A stretch of 64,000 nt of DNA. Origin: Balanoglossus misakiensis. Taxonomy: Eukaryota; Hemichordata. The stretch is from NCBI GenBank assembly GCA_040954595.2, contig CM082583.2, positions 12,648,001 through 12,712,000 of the forward strand. The letters are read 5' to 3'. Positions 29,962 through 42,500 of this stretch are shown here, in pieces. The position numbers and the translations under genes were made by a program. Numbering within the stretch: position 1 is the stretch's first letter; every line of letters begins with the position of its first letter. Below the pieces are notes generated by a model that was not told where the DNA came from, ran no database searches, and saw only the letters and a program-made list of their open reading frames with translations.

Positions 29962-32900
29962 ATGTCTGAGGTGGAGGTCGCTGCTGTGGTTTCACAGCCA
30001 CCAGTCATGGAGCATTCAAAATTACCAAGACGTACGTCGCTGTCTGGAGACATTGACAGATTCACAAAGGCTGGAAATGAGGAGCTGTCGAAGGGGAGAA
30101 TCAAAGAAGCTGTGGACGCATTTGAACAAGCGTATAAGCGAGCGGAAGAGCTCAATGAAGGGTATGCGTTGAGGGGTTGCGCTTTCAATCTTGGTGCTAT
30201 CTATGTAGCTACTGGTCAACCTCAAAGAGGCATCGAGTTTCTGGAGAAAGGTGTCCCACCAGAAAACACCAAAGATGGCAGCTCGAACGGAGACCTTTTC
30301 TACAATTTTGGACTCGCGCACGACGCGCTGCATAATTACAATGAAGCAATACAGAACTACGAGAAAGCCATCCAGGAGTACGAGTCTGAGCGGAATGTTA
30401 GCATGGGAGCTGAGGCTCATTGTAAACTGGGCTCGGTGTATCAGTACCTGCAAAAGTATTACCCGGCAGAGAAAGAATTTGGGAAAGCAGCAGTCAAGTA
30501 TCAGAGCATCGAGGAAGTCTTGAAACAAACCAACGCTCTGTGTAACCAAGGCAACTGTCTACTGCAAACAAAGGATGTCCGCTCGGCAACCAAAGTATTA
30601 GACGACTGTTTGGAGTTGTGTGGAAAACAGGAGCAATCCAGCAAGCTAGGTGAGTAGCTATGAATTTTTTGTTGTTGTATAATCCTCCTTTGGGGTGCAG
30701 CCATTCTTGGGTTGCCTGGAAAGTCTTAGGCAGTGCGTCATTCAAAAAGCTGCAAATCATTTTAAGATTTACTTCCTTATGGATTGGTCAGCCATGGTAG
30801 TCAGGATGATTGGGCCTTGGTGATACAGAAAGTAAATTACAGTACAGCTACATGATGTATGCAGGGATGGGATTGTTCCAGTTATTCTACAGCTAGTTAT
30901 CCACCTTCTTTATTTGCGACAATTTGACCTCAACTGTACAAAGGTCACAGAAGTGCTCGATGGAATTCTGTCTGCAGGTGTACACAGGAATCTGCATGTG
31001 AACCTGTTTGGAGATATCAAACACTTTGTCCTAACATGTTCTTATTTACAATGTACTTAAGTAGTCCCTAGGAACAGATTCACACAAATAGAATAACAAA
31101 ATGTAGTAGATGTACTAGTACTCTAAAATTTGATATATGCTTTATCCTAAATTCTATTACCCAATGGTAGTTTATTATGCAACGGTACAAGAACCGATTT
31201 TTTAAGAGATTGTAAATAACATTAATCAATTATAAAACACTTGTTGAGTGCTTTGATCAGCAACAAACTATAACAATTTTTCCCCCACAATATTTTCACC
31301 CCAGGTAAAGTCTACCACGATGTTGGGCTTGGGTATGTCCAGATACGAGAATTCAACAAAGCGGTGCAATGTTTTGAGTTGGCTTTGCCACTTTTCCGAG
31401 ACCCGCACAGAAATCAGAAGAAAGAGGCAGTGATTCTTCAGAATCTTGGTGCCGTCTACAACTCACTGTGTGATTACCAGAGAGCTATTAGTTTCCATGA
31501 GAAAGCAGCTGCATTGCACAGTAAGTCTTTATAGAACCTTCATATAAAACTAAATGATGTATTACACTTTAACACAGTGATTTATAGTCTTACAGGTACA
31601 GCCTCCTTTTTATAGCAGTGGTTCTCACATTTATGGAGTTACGTGTTTACAAGCACAAATCATAATCCAACCTGACTGAGTGATTGATTGCTATTGACTG
31701 TGTTTAATTTCAACTTTTTTGCCAGTAAACATTACATTTTGTGATTCCAGTACCAACATTCTAATCCACAAACATACTAACTGGTTGTGCAATGTACGAT
31801 AATGTGACTTGTTAGCGGTTTTAACACTTAATTTCTACATCGTCATCATCCCTCTGAAAAATTACAGATGCCCTGGGCGATAGAACCAGACAAGGTCAGT
31901 GTTTCAACAACCTGGCATTTGCATTCAGCCAGCTTGGAGATTTTGAGTCAGCTGGGGAGTCCTACCTTCACGCTTTACAGGCAGCTAAGGACACAGGTGA
32001 GTATCAACCAATAGGATGATTCCATCATTGATGTAGATGTTTTAAAACCAGAAATTAAAGTAAATCTTTTTTTGTTCTGCTTGTTTTTCTGTGATAACAT
32101 TTCTTTGAATTAGTTTTAAACCAATAAAAGGTATATTTTTCTAAAATTCTTCAAATTCCTGTTTTTTCTATGTTTCAGGTGACAAGCGTGCTCAGTGGCA
32201 AGCATATGAAGGTCTAGCAGCCGTCCACTTGCACCAGGGAGAGACAGAGAAAGCAATATCTCTGTACAAACAGGCTCTGACACTTGCAGCCCAATTCCCA
32301 AACTCTGAAACATCACAAGAGAGATTAGTCGGCAAACTGACTGATGCCATTGAATACCAGTTGAAACTCAGTGGATCTCATCGACATTCCATGCGAAGAA
32401 AGGCCATCCTTTTGTCTCGGCAGTCGGTAAGCACTGAGTCTTTCTCTCTGTTATATTTCAGATTTTTTTGCTTGAAATTGATTTAGAGGGTATACCAAAA
32501 ACAACATTACCCATAAACCCAGAACATGTGAAAAGATTCTGGTGCAATGATTGGTTGATTAACTTTGAATTTATAATATAATTGGAGCTCACTTTTTTCC
32601 TATTCTGTACCTATGTGACAGAGTGAACACATGACACTACAGACCAGCAGAGCCACTATGACAAGTCCTGATAAGTTTATCCCAAGGATTGTGGAAACAC
32701 AGGCATCGGTGATTGAAATCTCAAGGCCACCTTCAAGGGCGAGACCTAGGAGGTAAAGTCAGACTTTTATAACTTCACTAAATCATTTTCCAGTGAGTAT
32801 ATTTTTAGCCAGACCAGGACCCAGTTAAATTTTGCCAATGTGAACAACACTCTTGTGATAATAGACAGTTTGCTATTTATTGTACTGGCATTGATGTCTG

Positions 32901-34937
32901 CTGTGTTGATATGATTGCAGAAAGCGCTATATATCCCGACATCGTGACTCTAGCGACGAGGACAATTTCAAAACGGTCGCCCTCGGCATGGAGGCATACG
33001 ACACCGACTCTGATCTCTCGCTCATCCGTGGACGGACAGCGTCGGAAGCCAATAAGAAATCAGAGAAAGGAAAATCGCTCAGTACTAAACATCAGAGCCA
33101 ACGACTCAGAGCGAACGGCTTTGAGGAGATTGTCGCCAACACCCAACAGCAAGGAGCTACGGTCATAACGACAGAAGCAGTCATTGAAGCAGCACCCAAG
33201 GCATCGCTTGTCGCTGATTACAGAGATAGTCATACTGCTAGTGGTAGCAGCAGCAGCAGTAGCAGCAGAAGTTCGTTGACCTCTGTCACCCGCAGCGATC
33301 ATAGCAGTAGAGCTGAAACACAAGAGATGGGAACGTCAACTCTCTACAGTACCATTGAGTGAGTTTGCAATTAATTAACCCTCTCACCACCATGGTTTGG
33401 TCCACATCCATTGTTTTCTAGGGTAAAGTTGGGCCTATATAGAGGGAACTGGGGATAAATAGCTTTATATAAGTTAAAAAATGGTGATAGTCTTCATGAA
33501 TTTTCTGACTGATGTCTTGAAACTCAAGTTTTAAAGCCTAATCATTTCATACCATAATTACTCCACAGTAAAACTTCCAAACAAGACACCACCCTGGAGG
33601 GAGACAAACAAGAAACAAGCGGTCACAAACCACAACCTCGCAGGAGACACAGACATCGCAGTAGCGTAGAATCTTCCAGTAGCAGTGATTCAAGCTGTGA
33701 CACTGCAACCAGTGAGTCTGAGACCGACGACGATTCGCGTGATGGTAAGTAGCAGCTAGTTACGTCACATGGGAGACATTGACAAGCCAATGACTGGTGT
33801 GAATTGGGTTGTGCTTTTAATAATGAACTGGCAAGTTGTAATGTACATAGGACTTACATCCCCCTCAAAAATCTCTTTCAGATGAAAAGGAACGTACACA
33901 AAATTTGTATGAAACTCTTGAAGGACACCAGAATTATTTGACCTCGTCCATACCAGTGAGAGACGCCCCACCCCCACCACCACCACCTGCAAACAAATCT
34001 GAATCATCTGACTCAACAGATTCTGAGGAACCACCAGAATTGCCCAAGAGACAGTACAGCATGAAACCAATTGATCCGTTAGAAGGACCTAACCTGTCAC
34101 AGTTGCCCCGGGCAGAGAGGTAAGCATGTTCTCAACTGTTTCACTCTATACATCCATATACACATCTTGATAGGGTTTTCTCAGCAACACGAGAAGACAT
34201 CTTTATTTTTAAGTTTCTTCATGTGTCCACATGCATGGATAATTTAATTTCCAGTTTTTGGAAGAGCTATCTGATCAGGGAACACAGTGAATCAATACAT
34301 TTACCTTGGCATTGTCATTTTAAGCAACAAGAAACCAAATATTTGCCATGTCCAAGGCAGATGACCGCAAGCAACTTATTGTAGAATACACCCATATTTT
34401 ACCCAGTGAAGTGTTTGTTATTGAAACTGTCATAGTTACTTGTACTCACTGTGTCAAACACAGTGAAGTTAAGGGAATTCAGTGTAGGATTTACAAAAGA
34501 TTATCCTGCCAAATCTCTTAAACTGGATTAAATGAGAATTGCTTGATACATTTGGAATCTCAATGACAATGTGGTTACTTATCATGTCTGACAGTTTCTG
34601 TGTATTATTTATGGAAGTAGCTCTAAGTTTTACCCCCCTCAAACTAATTATATTGCATGTTAAAGATTAATCACTTCAAAACAAGTCTTTGCAACCATTG
34701 TGACTACCTCACAGGGTTGTAAATCTTCATAAAACTCGACAGTAAAGTTGTTATGTTTATGCCCATAACCATAGTAACCAACACCATATGTTTTGTTCTG
34801 TCCACAGAGAGAGGGCGCTATACGAGATTGGCCGACAGCAGACAGAGCAGGAGGAGAGTGCCAAACAGTTGACGTCTACAGATGATGGTGAGCGCAAGCC
34901 TGAGAAAACAAAGTCAAGGACATGTGTAATAATGTGA
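29962..34937 (+). CDS. TTC24: TTC24-like tetratricopeptide repeat protein, predicted CaaX terminus
   Basis: Nine coding exons: 29962-30649, 31305-31520, 31868-31996, 32179-32426, 32622-32752, 32921-33358, 33569-33744, 33882-34119 and 34808-34937. They give 797 aa (2,394 nt, in frame). Residues 30 to about 425 are TPR helical repeats, for example [57 protein letters not shown] and [20 protein letters not shown]. Repeat order and spacing match human TTC24, a little-studied protein presumed to be a scaffold. Residues about 430-797 are polar and low in complexity, with a Ser run, an Arg/Ser stretch and a poly-Pro motif ([13 protein letters not shown]). The last exon ends [13 protein letters not shown], a basic stretch plus CaaX box that predicts farnesylation and membrane attachment. 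Start: first ATG, with good context (GACG before it). A GTGAGC inside the last exon allows an alternative end. Confidence 0.85.
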
Positions 34938-35856
34938 TGATGTCATCATTATGCAGTGATGTCATTACTAAGTGGTGTCATACAGTGATGCATCATGATG
35001 ACAACATCATCATCATCTGAATGCAAAACCATCATAGAATCTTGTGCATTCAGACGTACATTCTAGGGGAAAATTCTTGCCAATTTTGAACTCAAAATTC
35101 ATAGACTATCTCAGAAATGTCTTAGTTATGGCTATCTTTACATTATATGCTAAAAAAGATACTTTACAGCAAATTAAATTGTAAAAATTGTTTTGAAGAA
35201 AATATCTTACATGTACATCATTGTTTATTTTTTGGGGTGGGGGGGGGGGGGGGGGTAGAAGAAATCCCATGTATTAAAACACTGAAATCAAGAGTATTTT
35301 GGAAAATGTAAAATTTAGTGTTATAAAATAACACTTTTGTATAATACATTAATTAAATTAATAAATATCACAACATTCAATACGGAGCTGTGATGGAGAT
35401 TTAGGTTAGATGTTTGGCCATGATGCCAAAACTTGTACATGTATTGTATCATAGTCTATGATTGTATACACACTTAATAAAAAGAAACTTCTTGGCTCAG
35501 AATCATCTTTTTTAAACTTATACACAGAGACCATACCTTGTAAAACTGAAAGTATTGTAACATGGGATATACCTATACTTGCATTTCAACACAGACATTT
35601 TATTGTTAAAAAGTAATTAAGTCCCAGCATTGTGATTCTTACAGAAGCATTGGGAAATTTTACTGACCAATGTAGTTTGAGGAGTTTTTTTGAAGAGGTC
35701 TGATATCACCTTAACACTGAAAGCATCGTCTTCCAATTCATATTATTCTGAACCCATTCACAATGTTTCAAGGCAACACCATCTTGACCAGTCAAGCTGT
35801 ACTGTGCAGCTTATAAGATTTCATGTTAAGTTTTGTCAAATATTTCATTCTTTCAG

Positions 35857-36029
35857 ATACAGATAATATGGGTGTGTCTTATTACATTGGTGCAGTTTTC
35901 TTATTGGTGTATTTTTCTTATTTTTACCCTTTAAAACGTTGTATAAAAAGAGGAATTGTTCATTTTGAATTCTTTCACATAACAGTTGTTCACTTCTTCC
36001 ATTTCTCTGAAATATGTATTTATCTTTAA
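35857..36029 (+). CDS. Possible alternative terminal exon of TTC24 (hydrophobic tail)
   Basis: If the GTGAGC donor at 34,888 is used, its phase-1 G joins AT at 35,857 to form Asp. The frame then stays open to TAA at 36027-36029. The peptide contains a hydrophobic stretch (IGAVFLLVYFSYFY) followed by a basic PLKRCIKRG, resembling a tail anchor. The acceptor has a T-rich tract. The DNA is AT-rich, and Phe/Tyr/Leu-rich frames arise there easily, so chance is a serious alternative. Confidence 0.2.
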
Positions 36030-36366
36030 TAGTCTGCAGTTTCTGGTAAAAACATGATTTCTTCCAACTATCTTTTCAATGTCAAAGAGCTGTATTGTCT
36101 GACTATCATTGAAGGACCTGACTTGTGAATGCTATCCATATTCATTTTGAACCCATGGAAAAATGTTATTTGTTTTTAATTTTGAGTGTCTATAAAAGTT
36201 GAATAAGACCTTCATCATTTTTGTATATATTGTCATATAAAATGCTTTTAATGAGACATTTGTTTTCTGCTTTCAGAAAAAAAATATTTGTGCCAACATC
36301 CTCAGTTGTTTATTGATACTGCATTTTCGGGCAGGCAGATTTTGTAAAATTATTAAAGAAACTTAT

Positions 36367-36372
36367 AATAAA
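36367..36372 (+). terminator. Distal poly(A) signal of TTC24
   Basis: Canonical AATAAA, followed within 25 bp by a T/GT-rich stretch typical of a downstream element. It is the last signal before the tandem array, so transcription probably ends at the array border. A proximal AATAAA lies at 35476-35481. Confidence 0.5.
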
Positions 36373-36563
36373 AGATGAATGATGAAAACCTGTATTGCTT
36401 TTTGTTGATTTCTTCATAGAATATTAGAAGCGGTCGTCACGCCTCGTTTGTTAGTTTGTTTGTTTATAAACATTACAATTCATCTACAAATCCCTGAAAT
36501 TATATAATTCTTAGAAGGAATGAAGCAGCTCACCGTATCTTAGACCAGGCATGACAGAAACTT

Positions 36564-39500
36564 AGAAAATTCGCAAAGTCGAAAAATCCTCGATTTTTGA
36601 AGATTTTCATGAGCTATAACCCATGGATTTTGTCAAGAAATGAAGAAATTTTGAAAATTCGCAAAGTCGAAAAATCGTCGATTTTTGAAGATTTTCATGA
36701 GCTATAACCCATGGTTTTTGTCAAGAAATGAAGAAATTTTGAAAATTCGCAAAGACGATTTTTGAAGATTTTCATGAGCTATAACCCATTGTTTTTTCGA
36801 AAAAATGAAGAAATTTTGAAAATTCGCAAAGTCGTCGATTTTTGAAGATTTTCATGAGCTATAACCCATGGTTTTTTCAAAAAATGACCAAATTTTGAAA
36901 ATTCGCAAAGTCGAAAAATCCTCGATTTTTGAACATTTTCCTGAGCTATAACCCATGGTTTTTTCAAAAAATGACCAAATTTTGAAAATTCGCAAAGTCG
37001 AAAAATCCTCGATTTTTGAACATTTTCCTGAGCTATAACCCATGGTTTTTTCAAAAAATGACCAAATTTTGAAAATTCGCAAAGTCGAAAAATCCTCGAT
37101 TTTTGAACATTTTCCTGAGCTATAACCCATGGTTTTTTCAAAAAATGACCAAATTTTGAAAATTCGCAAAGTCGAAAAAATCCTCGATTTTTGAACATTT
37201 TCCTGAGCTATAACCCATGGTTTTTTAAAAAAAATGACCAAATTTTGAAAATTCGCAAAGTCGAAAAATCCTCGATTTTTGAACATTTTCCTGAGCTATA
37301 ACCCATGGTTTTTTCAAAAAATGACCAAATTTTGAAAATTCGCAAAGTCGAAAAATCCTCGATTTTTGAACATTTTCCTGAGCTATAACCCATGGTTTTT
37401 TCAAAAAATGACCAAATTTTGAAAATTCGCAAAGTCGAAAAATCCTCGATTTTTGAACATTTTCCTGAGCTATAACCCATGGTTTTTTCAAAAAATGACC
37501 AAATTTTGAAAATTCGCAAAGTCGAAAAATCCTCGATTTTTGAACATTTTCCTGAGCTATAACCCATGGTTTTTTCAAAAAATGACCAAATTTTGAAAAT
37601 TCGCAAAGTCGAAAAATCCTCGATTTTTGAACATTTTCCTGAGCTATAACCCATGGTTTTTTCAAAAAATGACCAAATTTTGAAAATTCGCAAAGTCGAA
37701 AAATCCTCGATTTTTGAACATTTTCCTGAGCTATAACCCATGGTTTTTTCAAAAAATGACCAAATTTTGAAAATTCGCAAAGTCGAAAAATCCTCGATTT
37801 TTGAACATTTTCCTGAGCTATAACCCATGGTTTTTTCAAAAAATGACCAAATTTTGAAAATTCGCAAAGTCGACAAATCCTCGATTTTTGAACATTTTCC
37901 TGAGCTATAACCCATGGTTTTTTCAAAAAATGACCAAATTTTGAAAATTCGCAAAGTCGACAAATCCTCGATTTTTGAACATTTTCCTGAGCTATAACCC
38001 ATGGTTTTTTCAAAAAATGACCAAATTTTGAAAATTCGCAAAGTCGACAAATCCTCGATTTTTGAACATTTTCCTGAGCTATAACCCATGGTTTTTTCAA
38101 AAAATGACCAAATTTTGAAAATTCGCAAAGTCGAAAAATCCTCGATTTTTGAACATTTTCCTGAGCTATAACCCATGGTTTTTTCAAAAAATGACCAAAT
38201 TTTGAAAATTCGCAAAGTCGAAAAATCCTCGATTTTTGAACATTTTCCTGAGCTATAACCATGGTTTTTTCAAAAAATGACCAAATTTTGAAAATTCGCA
38301 AAGTCGAAAAATCCTCGATTTTTGAACATTTTCCTGAGCTATAACCCATGGTTTTTTCAAAAAATGACCAAATTTTGAAAATTCGCAAAGTCGAAAAATC
38401 CTCGATTTTTGAACATTTTCCTGAGCTATAACCCATGGTTTTTTCAAAAAAAGACCAAATTTTGAAAATTCGCAAAGTCGAAAAATCCTCGATTTTTGAA
38501 CATTTTCCTGAGCTATAACCCTGGTTTTTTCAAAAATGACCAAATTTTGAAAATTCGCAAAGTCGAAAAATCCTCGATTTTTGAACATTTTCCTGAGCTA
38601 TAACCCATGGTTTTTTCAAAAAATGACCAAATTTTGAAAATTCGCAAAGTCGAAAAATCCTCGATTTTTGAACATTTTCCTGAGCTATAACGCATGGTTT
38701 TTTCAAAAAATGACCAAATTTTGAAAATTCGCAAAGTCGAAAAATCCTCGATTTTTGAACATTTTCCTGAGCTATAACCCATGGTTTTTTCAAAAAATGA
38801 CCAAATTTTGAAAATTCGCAAAGTCGACAAATCCTCGATTTTTGAACATTTTCCTGAGCTATAACCCATGGTTTTTTCAAAAAATGACCAAATTTTGAAA
38901 ATTCGCAAAGTCGACAAATCCTCGATTTTTGAACATTTTCCTGAGCTATAACCCATGGTTTTTTCAAAAAATGACCAAATTTTGAAAATTCGCAAAGTCG
39001 ACAAATCCTCGATTTTTGAACATTTTCCTGAGCTATAACCCATGGTTTTTTCAAAAAATGACCAAATTTTGAAAATTCGCAAAGTCGACAAATCCTCGAT
39101 TTTTGAACATTTTCCTGAGCTATAACCCATGGTTTTTTCAAAAAAATGACCAAATTTTGAAAATTCGCAAAGTCGACAAATCCTCGATTTTTGAACATTT
39201 TCCTGAGCTATAACCCATGGTTTTTTCAAAAAATGACCAAATTTTGAAAATTCGCAAAGTCGAAAATCCTCGATTTTTGAACATTTTCCTGAGCTATAAC
39301 CCATGGTTTTTTCAAAAAATGACCAAATTTTGAAAATTCGCAAAGTCGACAAATCCTCTGACATTTTTCTGACTTAACCATGGTTTTTTTCAAAAAATGA
39401 CCAAATTTTTGAAATCAAAGTCGAAAATCCTCGATTTTTGAACATTTTCCTGAGCTATAACCCATGGTTTTTTCAAAAAATGACCAAATTTTGAAAATTC

Positions 39501-42500
39501 GCAAAGTCGAAAAATCCTCGATTTTTGAACATTTTCCTGAGCTATAAACCATGGTTTTTTCAAAAAATGACCAAATTTTGAAAATTCGCAAAGTCGAAAA
39601 ATCCTCGATTTTTGAACATTTTCCTGAGCTATAACCCATGGTTTTTCAAAAAAATGACCAAATTTTGAAAATTCGCAAAGTCGAAAAATCCTCGATTTTT
39701 GAACATTTTCCTGAGCTATAACCCATGGTTTTTTCAAAAAATGACCAAATTTTGAAAATTCGCAAAGTCGAAAAATCCTCGATTTTTGAACATTTTCCTG
39801 AGCTATAACCCATGGTTTTTTCAAAAAAATGACCAAATTTTGAAAATTCGCAAAGTCGAAAAATCCTCGATTTTTGAACATTTTCCTGAGCTATAACCCA
39901 TGGTTTTTTCAAAAAATGACCAAATTTTGAAAATTCGCAAAGTCGAAAAATCCTCGATTTTTGAACATTTTCCTGAGCTATAACCCATGGTTTTTTCAAA
40001 AAATGACCAAATTTTGAAAATTCGCAAAGTCGAAAAATCCTCGATTTTTGAACATTTTCCTGAGCTATAACCCATGGTTTTTTCAAAAAATGACCAAATT
40101 TTGAAAATTCGCAAAGTCGACAAATCCTCGATTTTTGAACATTTTCCTGAGCTATAACCCATGGTTTTTTCAAAAAATGACCAAATTTTGAAAATTCGCA
40201 AAGTCGAAAAATCCTCGATTTTTGAACATTTTCCTGAGCTATAACCCATGGTTTTTCAAAAAATGACCAAATTTTGAAAATTCGCAAAGTCGAAAAATCC
40301 TCGATTTTTGAACATTTTCCTGAGCTATAACCCATGGTTTTTTCAAAAAATGACCAAATTTTGAAAATTCGCAAAGTCGAAAAATCCTCGATTTTTGAAC
40401 ATTTTCCTGAGCTATAACCCATGGTTTTTTCAAAAAATGACCAAATTTTGAAAATTCGCAAAGTCGAAAAATCCTCGATTTTTGAACATTTTCCTGAGCT
40501 ATAACCCATGGTTTTTCAAAAAATGACCAAATTTTGAAAATTCGCAAAGTCGAAAATCCTCGATTTTTGAACATTTTCCTGAGCTATAACCCATGGTTTT
40601 TTCAAAAAATGACCAAATTTTGAAAATTCGCAAAGTCGACAAATCCTCGATTTTTGAACATTTTCCTGAGCTATAACCCATGGTTTTTTCAAAAAATGAC
40701 CAAATTTTGAAAATTCGCAAAGTCGACAAAATCCTCGATTTTTGAACATTTTCCTGAGCTATAACCCATGGTTTTTTCAAAAAATGACCAAATTTTGAAA
40801 ATTCGCAAAGTCGACAAATCCTCGATTTTTGAACATTTTCCTGAGCTATAACCCATGGTTTTTTCAAAAAATGACCAAATTTTGAAAATTCGCAAAGTCG
40901 ACAAATCCTCGATTTTTGAACATTTTCCTGAGCTATAACCCATGGTTTTTTCAAAAAATGACCAAATTTTGAAAATTCGCAAAGTCGACAAATCCTCGAT
41001 TTTTGAACATTTTCCTGAGCTATAACCCATGGTTTTTTCAAAAAATGACCAAATTTTGAAAATTCGCAAAGTCGACAAATCCTCGATTTTTGAACATTTT
41101 CCTGAGCTATAACCCATGGTTTTTTCAAAAAATGACCAAATTTTGAAAATTCGCAAAGTCGAAAAATCCTCGATTTTTGAACATTTTCCTGAGCTATAAC
41201 CCATGGTTTTTTCAAAAAATGACCAAATTTTGAAAATTCGCAAAGTCGAAAATCCTCGATTTTTGAACATTTTCCTGAGCTATAACCCATGGTTTTTTCA
41301 AAAAATGACCAAATTTTGAAAATTCGCAAAGTCGAAAAATCCTCGATTTTTGAACATTTTCCTGAGCTATAACCCATGGTTTTTTCAAAAAATGACCAAA
41401 TTTTGAAAATTCGCAAAGTCGAAAAATCCTCGATTTTTGAACATTTTCCTGAGCTATAACCCATGGTTTTTTCAAAAAATGACCAAATTTTGAAAATTCG
41501 CAAAGTCGAAAAATCCTCGATTTTTGAACATTTTCCTGAGCTATAACCCATGGTTTTTTCAAAAAATGACCAAATTTTGAAAATTCGCAAAGTCGAAAAA
41601 TCCTCGATTTTTGAACATTTTCCTGAGCTATAACCCATGGTTTTTTCAAAAAAATGACCAAATTTTGAAAATTCGCAAAGTCGAAAAATCCTCGATTTTT
41701 GAACATTTTCCTGAGCTATAACCCATGGTTTTTTCAAAAAATGACCAAATTTTGAAAATTCGCAAAGTCGAAAAATCCTCGATTTTTGAACATTTTCCTG
41801 AGCTATAACCCATGGTTTTTTCAAAAAATGACCAAATTTTGAAAAATTCGCAAAGTCGAAAAATCCTCGATTTTTGAACATTTTCCTGAGCTATAACCCA
41901 TGGTTTTTTCAAAAAATGACCAAATTTTGAAAATTCGCAAAGTCGAAAAATCCTCGATTTTTGAACATTTTCCTGAGCTATAACCCATGGTTTTTTCAAA
42001 AATGACCAAATTTTGAAAATTCGCAAAGTCGAAAAATCCTCGATTTTTGAACATTTTCCTGAGCTATAACCCATGGTTTTTTCAAAAAATGACCAAATTT
42101 TGAAAATTCGCAAAGTCGAAAAATCCTCGATTTTTGAACATTTTCCTGAGCTATAACCCATGGTTTTTTCAAAAAATGACCAAATTTTGAAAATTCGCAA
42201 AGTCGACAAATCCTCGATTTTTGAACATTTTCCTGAGCTATAACCATGGTTTTTTCAAAAAATGACCAAATTTTGAAAATTCGCAAAGTCGACAAATCCT
42301 CGATTTTTGAACATTTTCCTGAGCTATAACCCATGGTTTTTTCAAAAAATGACCAAATTTTGAAAATTCGCAAAGTCGAAAAATCCTCGATTTTTGAACA
42401 TTTTCCTGAGCTATAACCCATGGTTTTTTCAAAAAATGACCAAATTTTGAAAATTCGCAAAGTCGACAAATCTCGATTTTTGAACATTTTCCTGAGCTAT

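Larger units (their letters stand above)
34938..36400 (+). other. TTC24 3' UTR with possible alternative last exon
   Basis: AT-rich region after the CVIM stop. It contains AATAAA at 35476-35481 and 36367-36372, a 17-G run at 35239-35255, and an acceptor-like TTTCAG at 35851-35856. That acceptor opens an in-frame 57-codon exon to 36,029 if joined to the donor at 34887/34888. The distal poly(A) signal lies about 190 bp before the satellite array. Confidence 0.5.

Noticed and set aside
30022-30549. Minus-strand ORF of 175 codons opposite the first TTC24 exon
   Set aside because: Antisense shadow of TPR-coding sequence on the plus strand.
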